64,000 bases of DNA from Aselliscus stoliczkanus (lineage: Eukaryota; Chordata; Mammalia; Chiroptera; Hipposideridae), in assembly GCA_033961575.1 (NCBI GenBank), contig CM066728.1, positions 109,200,852 to 109,264,851 on the forward strand, in the 5' to 3' direction. A program made the position numbers and the translations under genes. Shown here one piece after another: positions 10,595 to 21,368 of the stretch. Every line of letters starts with the position of its first letter. Within the stretch, counting starts at the first letter, position 1. The notes beneath the pieces were generated by a model. The model saw nothing but the letters and a program-made list of their open reading frames with translations, was not told the DNA's origin and did not search any database.

Positions 10595-10975
10595 AAAATG
10601 TGTGATTCCCCCTCCCATAATAGACAGTTGTCACTGAGAAATAGCTTCCTGGCAAGGGACTATGTCTCCCAGTCCCTTCGGTTTCTAGAAGGAGCCACAT
10701 GAGTAGCCTTCCTAATGAAAGTGAAGGAAGCTATGTGTGCCTCTTCCCACCCATGGTAAAAAGCAGCCATATCTCCTTCACTCTCCTTTCCCCATCCATC
10801 AGCTGGGAGAAGACAGCTACAGATGGACGGACCTGGGGACCCTGAACTATCACAGAGAGGGAAGCTACCCTCATTAGTGCATTGGGCCACTGGGGAGCAA
10901 GGAATAAATATTCTGTGTTAAGTGTTTAAACGTGAAGGTTTATTGTTATAGCAGCTGACTTTAATTAATACGGCC
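10595..10975 (+). mobile_element. Ancient LTR-like mammalian repeat
   Basis: The 3' end is the informative part: 'aataaatattctgtgttaag', 'tttattgttatagcagctga' and 'ctttaattaatac'. These correspond to the common old-repeat ending with a polyadenylation signal, 'aagccactga', 'gttacagcagctag' and 'taactaatac'. Upstream, 'tgtctcccagtcccttcg' and 'gagccacatgagta' also fit. Similar endings occur at 45370-45705, 49960-50066 and 55395-55835. I cannot name the family securely. Confidence 0.5.
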
Positions 10976-11654
10976 AGGACGAGACCAGAAATAGCTGTGA
11001 CTTGGCTGAGACACAGTTGCCAACCCATCAGCTGCCTTCTCCAATCCACCGCAGTACAACTTGAGCCGTGAGGACTCCAGGTGTTTCCATCCTTCAGATG
11101 CACCATGACTGCCACCTCTTCAGTGGCAACACATGCGAGGCAGCCATTTCCCACCCAGGAAGGCTGCTGGAAGCCAGGGCTGAGGCTCATGGGGACGCTC
11201 CTATAAGAGCTGCCATTGGTTCTGCCCTCAGCACCCTCTCTGCTCCTGGCAACTCTATGCTCTGATTCCATATCTGAATCCCATTCTGCAAGACATCTTT
11301 AGGTCAAGTTTAAGCCCCACACACTCTGCCTGTGATCTCCTTCCATTCTGTATGGAATTATGCATGTCATTTGGCAGCCTGTCTCACCCAAACCCATCCT
11401 TCCCTTGTCGTGAGCCTGCAGCGCAGGAAGCTGTAGGTTTTAATCCTAGCCATTGTTTCAATCCTTAGCCAAGTTTCTAATGTAGTTAAGCCCAACCTCT
11501 TCATCTGAAAAACAGAAAGTTCTTATCCCTTGCAGGTGGACGGTGGAAGTCTTGTACGTGTGCAGTGCCAGCATAAAGAGGTTCTTAGCCAACGCAATGT
11601 CAGCAGGTACTTATGAGCAACACCTATATCCCAAGTTCTCTGCCAGATGTTTTC
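10976..11654. other. Unassigned single-copy stretch
   Basis: About 680 bp. A 117-codon antisense frame (10918-11271) overlaps a 65-codon sense frame; neither has a known motif. I see no gene or repeat here. Confidence 0.4.
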
Positions 11655-11840
11655 TGTTCACCATCTCACTCCTCCAAATGAGGCTCTAAGGAAGTTATCT
11701 TTATCCTGGTTTTGCTATTTAGAAATGAATAGCTAGCATGTGATTGATTCAAGGTCACACATTTGGCAAATGGAAGGTCCTGCACTTCAGCCCCATGGCC
11801 ACCTCCTGGCCCCGTGTTCTTTCCTCTATGCTCTGGCTAT
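11655..11840 (-). repeat. MIR SINE, antisense
   Basis: Contains 'caccatctcactcctccaaa', 'gatgaggct'-like text, 'attcaaggtcacacatttgg', then 'caaatggaaggtcctgcact'. The order matches reverse-complement MIR around the 'caaggtcacacagctagtaa' core. Confidence 0.7.
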
Positions 11841-11929
11841 CCTTGAACATGGACTTTCATTTAGATCGTGTTCCATGGTTTAATCTGACAACACATACTT
11901 TCCCTCTATTTTGAAGAAAGCTAAGCGCT

Positions 11930-12065
11930 TATAGAAAGATCTTTGAACTTGGTGTTGAAAAATCTGATTCTGCTACTTATCCTGGTGCATAAACTTGAAC
12001 AAGACTTCTACTTCTGTGGCTTCAGTTTCTTCCCTCAAGAAATGAAGTGACTAGGCCAGATGGGC
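11930..12065 (+). repeat. MIR SINE fragment
   Basis: Sense MIR order: 'gaaaaatctgattctgctac', 'ttatcctggtgcataaactt', 'aacaagacttctac', 'tggcttcagtttcttccc' and 'aagaaatgaagtgac'. It is strongly diverged. Confidence 0.65.
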
Positions 12066-12304
12066 CATGAAGAAAATGGCCCCACAATTGGAAGTCTGGG
12101 CAGCTTGCCAGCTGCTCAGCTCAACAATCCTGCCTTGTCTCCTCTTCCAGCCTGACCTGACCCCAGACATTCATGGCTAAATCTGATATTATCCTAAGTT
12201 TGTCCCTAAACCCTGACCAAAATCACTGGTCACCAGGTCTGATACCAGCCCATGCTGATGGTGAAGAATTGGTTCAGATTCCTCTCTGTGTGACCCCTGT
12301 CCTA

Positions 12305-12815
12305 GGACATGTGTCGCACCTATTGCTGTATAACAAACCATGCCAAAACATCATAGTTTAAAGCAGCCATCATAGTTTTCCCACAGTTACATAAGTCAGG
12401 AATTCAGGAAGCGTTCAGCCAGATGACCCTCATTTGGAGTTTCCCAGGCAAGTACAATAAGATGGTGACTAGACGGCAGTGATTTCATGGTTCCACTGAG
12501 CTGGATGTTAAGATGCTTACTCAGGTGACCATCAACCAGGAACCCCATTTCCTCCCCTGATGAGCCTTTTGGGGCTTCCTCAAAGCATGGTGGCTACATA
12601 CCAAGCAGGAGTGTCCTCAGAGTGAGCATTTCAGAGGAAAGGAGATGGAAGCCATGTGATCTCTGATGACCTAGCTTCAGAAGCCCCAATACATCACTTA
12701 CTGCTTTCTGTTGCTCAATCAAGTCATAAGACCAGCTCAGGATCAAGAGGAGGGAACATTTATTCCACCTCTCAAGGAGAAGAATAACAAGGAATGTGTG
12801 GCCATCTCCACCTCC
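12305..12815 (+). mobile_element. ERVL-like solo LTR relic (MLT2-like)
   Basis: It opens with 'attgctgtataacaaaccat', then 'gtcaggaattcaggaag', 'ttggggcttcctcaaagcat', 'ggtggct', then 'ttgctcaatcaagtcataag', 'aagaggagggaacatttatt' and 'ccacctctcaaggagaagaa'. That is the order of an ERVL-class LTR: start region, 'cagcatggcggct' core, then 'attggttgaagcagtcacaa' and 'aaggggaggggacat'. No viral internal genes flank it. Subfamily is uncertain. Confidence 0.6.
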
Positions 12816-13554
12816 CTCACTATCTTTATTGAAGAACATCAGATCGGCTACCTGAAGCTACCTTAAGAATAACAATTTTGCATAAATGACAATAGATTCA
12901 GGATCCTTCTAAACTGGGAAGACACCAATTCTGTCCATGTAAATGAATTTCTGCCAAGCCCAGACAGTCCCTGCTGATGCAGAGGGAATGGAGAGAGGCC
13001 ACTTGCTGGCAAGTTGATTTCTTGATTCCTTCTAAGATAATGCCCCTCTCCTCCACAAACCCCAATGGCTCCATAAATACTTGCCATTTCCAATACACAA
13101 CAGCTTAATCAATTCATACACTAAGCCTACACAAACCTTCAAGGGTGGCTTCTAAGAGGAACTTCAAAAGGCGTTGTCCACCCTTCCGCTTCATCCTCCA
13201 GGATTCCCATGTATTTAGTGAAAGGAGTGTGAGAAATTGGGCACCTGAATAAAACACTAGAATTTATCTCAGAAACTTTTGATGCCTACGCTTTAAATAT
13301 TCAACTTTAAGTGAACCCACACTTGGTCCAGATATGAGAAAGGGGCCATTGGAAAGACACCATCTATTGACCACGATGGAGGTATGAGTGTTCTCTCTTC
13401 CTTGTCCCATCTCCAAGTGACGGGTGCGCACAATCAGGTGTTGTTAAACATAGGAATGTTTTCACTGGATAGGCTGTTGAGATTTAGTTTCTTCTGCAGT
13501 GGGACTATAAATCTGGTCCCTGGAATTTGTTCAGTCCTGACTCCATTCCACATA
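12816..13554. other. Unassigned single-copy stretch
   Basis: About 740 bp with overlapping short antisense frames (76 and 66 codons around 12863-13098). No family or repeat was recognised. Confidence 0.4.
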
Positions 13555-13645
13555 ACAAAATTGGGACAGGGTTGTTGCAAGAGTTAAGCGTTAACATGTT
13601 AAAGCACCAAGTGCCCAGCACGCATTGGAGGATGAATACAAACAA
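13555..13645 (+). repeat. MIR 3'-half fragment
   Basis: 'aaattgggacagggttgttg', 'caagagttaagcgttaacat' and 'gttaaagcaccaagtgccca' follow the MIR 3' half ('aaaatggggataat', 'gggttgttgtgaggattaaa', 'gtaaagcgcttagaacagtg'). The flank 13646-13907 is unassigned. Confidence 0.65.
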
Positions 13646-13919
13646 GACTTCCAGCCTGTCCTCTGGGCCCTCAGCCTGGCCCTGGCGCCGCTGCCCTGAG
13701 TCCCGCCGAGTCCTTCCTCTAGTCCTGCCATCCAGCCCCCAGTCCACTTGATCGTGGTCTCTCAGTCACTGCCCTGAATCATGTCTGTCCTCACAAGGTG
13801 GCCCCATCTCAGACGACCCTCATTCTGTAGGGTGACTACTGATCTGTGTCATGTCCACAGATGGTCACACCATCTGACACATGTGAGTCTGAGACTTATC
13901 ACATATTAAATGAAGTCAG

Positions 13920-14034
13920 GGCTGGCCGAGTGGCGCGGTGGTTGAGCGCTGTCTTGGGAAGCCAGCGGCCCTGGTTCTGTCCCACATATGAGGGCCAGTG
14001 ACACTGTCCTCAAAAAAATAATAATAATAATAAT
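13920..14034 (+). mobile_element. Short tRNA-derived SINE with AAT tail
   Basis: Full-length short-form copy: head 'gctggccgagtggcgcggtg', end 'tgacactgtcctc', tail of six AAT units. A 12-bp target duplication (aaatgaagtcag / aaatgaaatcag, one mismatch) lies at 13908-13919 and 14035-14046. The anticodon-arm stem has one substitution (gctgtc for gctggc). Confidence 0.93.
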
Positions 14035-14046
14035 AAATGAAATCAG

Positions 14047-14878
14047 ACAATGTTACTCACTACTGAATGCTTCTTTTGTGTGTATGCTGTGTTTCCCTTT
14101 CTAAATATTTGTATGATGTTTTAATATAATGAGACATTCCTGCTAAGTTCATGTTCAATATTGACATTATGCTTAGTCAGTGATATTGTTACAGTTATCT
14201 TAAAATCAATTCTATATTAATAGAAAGTATGGCCATCAGACATTTCTAGGGCTAGTCTGATTTACTATGGACTATTCTAGTTTTGCTGTTTATCAGCCTC
14301 TTATACACAATCATGTATGAATTTGCACTTTACAAGAAACATCGCTCTTTAAAAACATATTTATCATCTTCCTAAGCTCCCCCTGAATTTCTCTATATAA
14401 TTATGGCCTATTTGAGGACAGACCAGGCATACATGTGGTCACCTGCCTGTCACAGTGCATCCCAACCTTTTAGACTTCTAGAAAGTTACATTTGTCCATC
14501 CCATTGGCATAAATATTGGGGCTGCTGAAACAGGAGCTGATGGGCCTGGGGCTCCAGTAGCTACAAGTGCCAAGGGCATGTGGGAATCATTCTCAACACA
14601 AAGGGTTTTGCAGATGATGGTGGGCCATCTATCAAATGGGAGAAATAAGTGTAGCCCTGTTCAGGTGCTGTGAAGGACACAGGTGCATCATGAAGATGAG
14701 GGTAATCCCTAAAGAGCTCACAGTGTCATGAAATAAATAAATGGATGAAATGGACTAACACCGTCAGAGCCAAACACAGCACGAATCACAGTAAGATCAC
14801 GTGTTGAACTGCAGGTAAGTAGCCAGTAATGCTGTCCTGACTCAGGGGTCAGGAGGAGGACGGGGAGGGAAGGCTGTG
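14047..14878. other. Single-copy flank of the minisatellite
   Basis: About 830 bp of mostly A/T-rich sequence with no identified feature. The last 30 bases (14850-14878) are a GGA-rich lead-in that resembles the start of the repeat unit, the likely seed of the tandem array. Confidence 0.45.
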
Positions 14879-16120
14879 GTGAAGGAGGAAGGACCCGCAC
14901 AAGACCTGAGGATGGGCAGAATTTGATAAATGGTGAAGGAGGAAGGACCCGCACAAGACCTGAGGATGGGCAGAATTTGATAAATGGTGAAGGAGGAAGG
15001 ACCCGCACAAGACCTGAGGATGGGCAGAATTTGATAAATGGTGAAGGAGGTAGGACCCGCACAAGACCTGAGGATGGGCAGAATTTGATAAATGGTGAAG
15101 GAGGAAGGACCCGCACAAGACCTGAGGATGGGCAGAATTTGATAAATGGTGAAGGAGGAAGGACCCGCACAAGACCTGAGGATGGGCAGAATTTGATAAA
15201 TGGTGAAGGAGGAAGGACCCGCACAAGACCTGAGGATGGGCAGAATTTGATAAATGGTGAAGGAGGTAGGACCCGCACAAGACCTGAGGATGGGCAGAAT
15301 TTGATAAATGGTGAAGGAGGAAGGACCCGCACAAGACCTGAGGATGGGCAGAATTTGATAAATGGTGAAGGAGGAAGGACCCGCACAAGACCTGAGGATG
15401 GGCAGAATTTGATAAATGGTGAAGGAGGTAGGACCCGCACAAGACCTGAGGATGGGCAGAATTTGATAAATGGTGAAGGAGGAAGGACCCGCACAAGACC
15501 TGAGGATGGGCAGAATTTGATAAATGGTGAAGGAGGTAGGACCCGCACAAGACCTGAGGATGGGCAGAATTTGATAAATGGTGAAGGAGGTAGGACTCGC
15601 ACAAGACCTGAGGATGGGCAGAATTTGATAAATGGTGAAGGAGGTAGGACTCGCACAAGACCTGAGGATGGGCAGAATTTGATAAATGGTGAAGGAGGTA
15701 GGACCCGCACAAGACCTGAGGATGGGCAGAATTTGATAAATGGTGAAGGAGGAAGGACCCGCACAAGACCTGAGGATGGGCAGAATTTGATAAATGGTGA
15801 AGGAGGTAGGACCCGCACAAGACCTGAGGATGGGCAGAATTTGATAAATGGTGAAGGAGGTAGGACCCGCACAAGACCTGAGGATGGGCAGAATTTGATA
15901 AATGGTGAAGGAGGTAGGACCCGCACAAGACCTGAGGATGGGCAGAATTTGATAAATGGTGAAGGAGGTAGGACCCGCACAAGACCTGAGGATGGGCAGA
16001 ATTTGATAAATGGTGAAGGAGGTAGGACCCGCACAAGACCTGAGGATGGGCAGAATTTGATAAATGGTGAAGGAGGAAGGACTCGCACAAGACCTGAGGA
16101 TGGGCAGAATTTGATAAATA
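14879..16120. repeat. 54-bp minisatellite, 23 copies
   Basis: Exactly 23 head-to-tail copies of a 54-bp unit beginning 'gtgaaggagg' and ending 'gaatttgataaatg' (the last ends 'aaata'). I read the copies by eye and saw only two variable positions: base 11 (A or T) and base 17 (C or T). Because 54 is a multiple of three and the unit has few stops, one + frame and all three - frames stay open through the array. These give spurious proteins of 406 (+, 14923-16143, starts at TTG), 487 (-, 14718-16181, starts at ATG), 453 and 413 residues. None matches a family I know. Near-identity of the copies means recent expansion or homogenisation, so the array is probably a polymorphic VNTR. Confidence 0.98.
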
Positions 16121-17104
16121 AAGGCAGAGAGAATTCTAGATGAAGATAACAGCGTTCGTGAAGATGTGGCAGAATGGCCATAAATCGAATAGAGAAAAAA
16201 CATCTTGTTAGATATTCAGTGAGGCTGTAGCTGTGAAATTCCCTTAGAGACTACAAAGCACCTATTACTGTCAGATATTATCAGGAGCATTTTTATTATA
16301 GTGGATATTGTAGAAATTGGAGTGAAGCTGAGAAGAGTTCTCATTTCATTTTTTCCCCTATCCTTGGTGTATAATTATGTACAGGTTTAGACCAACACAG
16401 CCTCAGTCGCCTTGGGCGTATGAGGTTCCTGAGAGGATTGGGGATTCTACATGTAGTGCATTTTCGGTGGTGCCTGGAGATGCTCACTAATGACGCCCAG
16501 CGCTAGTGCCCTATCTGCAGCATGGTTATATATTTTGTCTTCTACCCTACCAGGCAGGTGTTCCAAGTTTTCAAGGCAGGGCTGGAAGGAAGGGGTCATT
16601 TGAAACCCCTGGATTCTGTTTGCTCTTGTGTGTCCTAGCTGACTTTATCATCCCTCTCTTTGGGTCAGCCCGAAGTTAGAGTGGCTCATCTACAGTCAGA
16701 ACTAAGCCAGGTGGTGCATTTGCCATGCTATGGCTCGTTTGCAGGCTCTAGGCAGCATCTCCAAACCACATTTCCAAGCTTTTCAGGTGACCAGCATCAC
16801 TGGGGTACTTGCCATATGCTCAGCTTCCCAGGTCCTCCCCCGGAGATTCTGAACCAGTGGGTCTGTGCCGAGTTCCTCCAGATCATCTTTATGACCAAGG
16901 AGGCCTGAGAAAACTAATGTGAGGCCAGCGATATCCTTGCTACACTGAGGAAATAAAAGGTCTGAATAAGCAGGAGCTGGCCTCATGCAGCAAACCTCTA
17001 ATACGCTTCCACGGAGCATGGTGGGGAGTGGAGATGCTCTCTGCACAAATGTGCCAGTTTGGAAGGCAGAAGACCACCTTGACTTGGGGAAGATTTGTAG
17101 ACTG
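16121..17104. other. Unassigned single-copy stretch
   Basis: About 980 bp downstream of the minisatellite. An 82-codon sense frame (16660-16908) and a 116-codon antisense frame (16783-17133) overlap and have no known motif. I see no gene. Confidence 0.4.
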
Positions 17105-17215
17105 CAAGGTGTACTTTTCATCACCAGATGCATCCCTTTCTTATGAAGTTTACTATAAGATGTGTAAAATTTTTTACTTGTTAGTTATACCTTAATAAAG
17201 TTGGGGAGAAATTTG
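17105..17215 (+). mobile_element. L1 3'-end fragment
   Basis: 'cttatgaagtttactataag', 'tgttagttataccttaataa' and 'agttggggagaaatttg' match the L1M 3' terminus ('gtgaattatacctcaataaa', 'gttgggg'). The next 900 bp (17216-18150) are A/T-rich and unassigned. Confidence 0.7.
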
Positions 17216-18939
17216 AAACATCTCAAATTAGAACTAAAAAAAACAACAAAAAAACACCTTTTTAAATCAAAATATATTTTAAATATTTTAGGAGGAACCC
17301 CATTTAAAATCTTGAAAGCTGACTTTCAAATCTCATTTAATATTCTTTTACTTCATATATTGAGTTTCTTCAAGGCATGATTCATTTGAATATTTAAATA
17401 GTTTTTATGATTTTCAAGTAGTACAATGGAAATTCTCACATTTAGTGCCAAGGAAACTGCTGTGTCTTCTGAAGGATTGATGAAGCTTTCTTTTCTAGGA
17501 TAATGAGAACCATTTGACACCTGAGTTTGAAGTACTCATAAAACAATTAACTCCTAAACATAATCAACTTCTAAACATATCCCTATGTTAGCAGCATTAA
17601 TTGTAAACTCATCAAAACTGGATAACAGATAGTGTATATCATATTGAACCAATAGTTGAAATACCTATGAAAGAAAATTTATAAGCTCATTCAGACAAAA
17701 AATGACTAGTTACTCTTGGATCTTATCATATGCAGATTTTTGAAAAACTTTCAGTCTGCCTCGATGTGTTCTAAACAGTTGTTCAATAACTACATGCATG
17801 TGAAAATACCATAGGAAAGCTGAATTAAGAGATGGGAGGAAATTCTATCTATTTCATAAATAATCACACAAGATTTACAAACAAATGAAGAATCCTGGGA
17901 TTTTATAGACAGTTCACCAAGACCTACCTTCTCATTTCATGGAGGGCAAAGCTGGAAGCCAGAAAGTTTATGGGGTATGTATATGGCGTACCAGGGATGG
18001 GAGCAGGGGGCCTGGGGCAGGAACCCCCGGACAGAGGCAGGGCCCTGGGCACCTGCTGCCTGAAGGAGTCCAGGCCACCACCGGACTGGACTTCATGCTC
18101 CATCCTCAGAGCCTGGTACCCATCAAGGCCCCACTGAGTATCTGTTAAATTAGATTGAATTCAATCACGTTTATCAAAACTATTATAAAGTTTGAGGAAA
18201 AGATACCACAAACCATGAAATTCACTCTCTAGAAAAAAAGTATTCCTATAGCTATTTCAAAAAGTAGAATCAACAGAGTGGCAGACGGGTTTTTGTTCTG
18301 GAAAAGACAAAGGAGGGGCAGGCAGCATCATGTCAGTTCAGCTCTGCAGATGCTGGATAATTTTAGACCTCAATTATTCACAGAGAAAACAAAATGTGGC
18401 CTCATTACAGTCAAGAAGGGGTTATGTGAGGCTAGCATCTGATGCAAACTTGGTAAACACATACGCATACAAGAACGTATACATAATTATGGCGATTTAT
18501 GCCAAAAATAAAAGCTGAAAACGCTTCCCCTGTGTGTCCATGCCTCAGAGGACAAGTGGGTGCTCCCTGGGCCCCCCAGAGCTGCTGCCCAGCACAGCGA
18601 GCACAGACACACACAGGATGGTCCTTATGGAGAGGCAGGGCTATGGACAGTTTCGTACAATTGCTTTTAGCCCAGCCTCGTAACCAGAAGCGTGGCTGAC
18701 TTTATAAAATGACTGCACAGCACACATCCCCACATGGAACATGGGGGGACCAGGGAGAAAGCCTGGCACCACTTGCAGTCAAGTCCCTCTGGGCGGGCCC
18801 CTCGGGGTCCTCACATCCAACGCAGCTACCTTGGCCATGTCACAGCATCCCTGAAGACCCCCGTCCCATGCCGCCGATGCACCAATGTCAGGACCCTCCG
18901 ACACCCACATTCATGCAAATCGTCTTTGCGTGGAACACA
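17216..18939. other. Unassigned stretch, A/T-rich then GC-richer
   Basis: Bases 17216-17940 are strongly A/T-rich and without a recognised repeat. Bases 18500-18939 are GC-richer, with open frames up to 94 codons (18709-18993) in overlapping phases and no known motif. At 18180-18240 'gaggaaaagataccacaaac' and 'catgaaattcactctc' may be a scrap of antisense L1 3' UTR. Confidence 0.35.
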
Positions 18940-19095
18940 GGCTGTGGGGACAAGCCCCAGATCCTCATTAGCTGCATGACCCAGGTTAGCTAATGTGTCA
19001 GTGTCCCTGTGGGATAATGACGTCGCCTGCCTTATGGGAGCATGAGGAAGAAAGCAGCAAATGCATGTACCGTGCTGGGCACACAACAGAGATGG
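18940..19095 (+). repeat. MIR SINE, sense
   Basis: 'attagctgcatgacccaggt', 'tagctaatgtgtcagtgtcc', 'ctgtgggataatgacgtcgc', 'ctgccttatgggagcatgag' and 'accgtgctgggcacacaac' follow the MIR sense order to its 3' end. Confidence 0.7.
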
Positions 19096-19432
19096 TGGTC
19101 ACTGCTATTGTTACACAAACTCATGTCCCTTGGGAAGTGAGCACAGGACCCTATTAAAGGTGACAGAGCACAGGAGTCCCGCAGCTGCCATGTCCCTCAT
19201 GCCACTCCCCCATTAGCAACTCCCTGCTCACTTACTGTTTTCCTCATTCAGCCACCATCCTACCTCCCTGAAACCCATGTCTTCCCACCATTACGATCCC
19301 AACAGATAGTAGAAGCCAAAGTAAATACAGATTTAATCAATGATATTTCTCTGTCCTTGTCCTACTTTTCTTCACTGTTGTCCAACTTCTCAAGAAAAGT
19401 ATTAAAAAGAGGAAAGAAAAAAAAAAGATCTG

Positions 19433-19850
19433 GGGCTGGCCGAGTGGCACATTGGTTAAGAGCTGGTTTGGGGATGCCAGCAGCCCCGGTTCAGATCCCA
19501 CATATGAGGGCCAGTGACACTGCCCTCTACAGCTAACAACAGCTCCACCTGGAGCTGGGCTGTGTGAGCCCTGGCGACGGTGTAGGCTGCAGCCCCTGCT
19601 GCAGTGGGCTGCCATAGGCTACAGTGAGTGACCTGCAGCCAGTGTGAGTGGCTGGCAGCCAGTGTGAGCTGCCAGTAGCCGCGGTGAGCGACCATCCAGA
19701 GGCCGGTGACTGACCTGCCTCATTTGGGAAGAGCACAATGATGATACCAACATGGGCCAGTGAAGCAACGTCCTCCACAACTAGACTGAAGAACAAAAGG
19801 ACAGCAACTTGTCTGTTCCCCTTCCCCGATTCCCCAATAAAATCTTTAAA
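19433..19850 (+). mobile_element. Long-form tRNA-derived SINE
   Basis: The head 'gctggccgagtggcacattg' shares the tRNA-like promoter (A box, B box 'gttcagatccc') and 'gagggccagtgacactgccc' with the short SINEs. It then continues into a ~300-bp body with 'ctacagctaacaacagctcc', 'gcagcccctgctgcagtggg', several 'cagccagtgtgag' steps, 'accaacatgggccagtgaag' and 'cctccacaactagac', ending 'gattccccaataaaatcttt'. The end includes an AATAAA. Target-site duplication aaaaagatctg flanks it (to 19432 and 19851-19861). Antisense frames of 79-92 codons through it are by-products. Confidence 0.92.
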
Positions 19851-19861
19851 AAAAAGATCTG

Positions 19862-20843
19862 TAAAAAGTCCATAGAAAAGCGCAAGCCTGGCTCACCGAC
19901 TCGTAGAGATACAGCCTGTGCCACCTTATGTCTCCTAGGTCACATCAGTGAATGAGAGCCCAACAGTAAGCACGGGAGGAACTAAAACCAGTTGTTCCGA
20001 AAGAAATGGAAGCCCTTTGAGAGTGAGCTTCCCCATCCCGGTGGCCTGGGTGGAAAGCTGTCACTGTCGTGAAGCCATCCCACGTGGCTGAGCATCTCCT
20101 CTCCCTGCAGAGGGCTTTCACTCAGCTGGAAGCATATAATTTTCACCCAGTGCTCTGAGCTGGACAGCTCTGCCCACCGGACATGCAAAGAAACAGGCGT
20201 CCATCCGCTGACTTGCCCCACCAGGCATCTGGTAAGCAAAAGAGGCAAGGCTCAAATCTGGTTCTTCCAGATGCAAACCCAGGGCTTCTCCCTACCCCCC
20301 AACACCCCAGGCTGTTCCCACGGTGGCACTTACCCCCACCCCATAGCTCTTACTGCCTCCTTTCATCCACCCTGCTGTCCACCTACCTACTGGCTACCTG
20401 GCCCACAATTGAAGCTGGGAGTGGGAAGGGGGAGTTAATGGGCATTCTTTGAAGTCAAATGTCAGATCTCAAAGGACTGATTAAGGGAAGAATTTGAAAA
20501 TTATGTGAGAATAGTAGCAGATATAACCTTTTGTCTCCTTTCCTTTCGCCTCTTCTTTTACTTCTTTCTCCTCTTATTTTGAGATCTAGTGGATTCCTTC
20601 TTCCCGGAGAGCATCTCAGCCAAATAACTCAGAGTGCAGCATGGGAAATGCTGAACTGTGGCTTGTTGCCTCCTTCGGGCACCTAAGACCTAGGGACCCA
20701 GCATTTAGATAGACAGCCCCTTTCTGAATTATTTTCTGACAGAAGGAGACATTAAGGTATACTGTGCTGGGCACACATTCTGAACGACAGAGATGGCGAC
20801 CATGGGCAAAGAAACAGGCGCCAATCAGTTGACTTGTATAAGC
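19862..20843. other. Unassigned single-copy stretch
   Basis: About 980 bp without a recognised gene; frames of 88-89 codons overlap on opposite strands near 20000-20450. A 31-bp segment at 20185-20215 recurs imperfectly at 20806-20836. Confidence 0.4.
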
Positions 20844-21368
20844 GGGAGGGAGGGAGGAAGGAAGGAGACAGAGGAAGTGAGGAAGGAAGGGAGGCAGAGG
20901 AGGAGAGAAAATAGAAGAAGAGAGAGGAGGAGAGGGGAGGGAGGGAGAGGGAGGGAGGAGAGAGAGGGAGGAGGAGAGGGGAGAGGAGGGAGGGAGGAGG
21001 AGAGGAGGAGGAGGAGAGGAGAGGAGAGGGAGGGAGGGAGGAGGGAGGGGAGGGAGGAGGAGGGAGGGGAGGAGAGGGGAAGGAGGGAGGAGGGAGGGAG
21101 GGGAGGGGAGGGAGGGAAGGGAGGGGAGGGGAGGGGAGGGGAGGGGAGGGAGGGGAGGGGAGGAGGAAGGGGAGGGGAGGGAGGGAAGGGGAAGGAGGGG
21201 AGGGAGGGGAGGGGAGGGGAAGGGGAAGGGAGGGAGGGGAGGGGAAGGGAGGGGAGGGAAGGGGAGGGGAGGGGAGGGGCGGGGAGGGGAAGAGAAGAGA
21301 AATGGTAAAGTGAGGGAAAAAAGAAAAAAGACAGAAAGGCAAGAGTGGAGGGAGGAAGAAAAAAAAAC
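20844..21368. repeat. ~520-bp polypurine (GGGGA/GGGA/GGA) tract
   Basis: The + strand is almost purely G and A, with many runs of three or four G separated by single A, and a more A-rich 3' end (21300-21368). Pyrimidine interruptions are very few. It can form intramolecular triplex (H-DNA) and G-quadruplexes in principle. The 171-196 codon frames on both strands (Gly/Arg/Glu-rich and Pro/Ser/Leu-rich) are composition artefacts. Copy number here is likely collapsed or polymorphic in assemblies. Confidence 0.97.

Noticed and set aside
14879..16120. CRISPR array
   Set aside because: The units are contiguous with no unique spacers, and the sequence context is mammalian.
14718..16181. 487-, 453-, 413- and 406-codon open frames over the minisatellite
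   Set aside because: They exist because a stop-free 54-bp unit is repeated 23 times; the + frame has no ATG (it starts at TTG), and three overlapping minus frames cannot all be genes. No known domain is visible.
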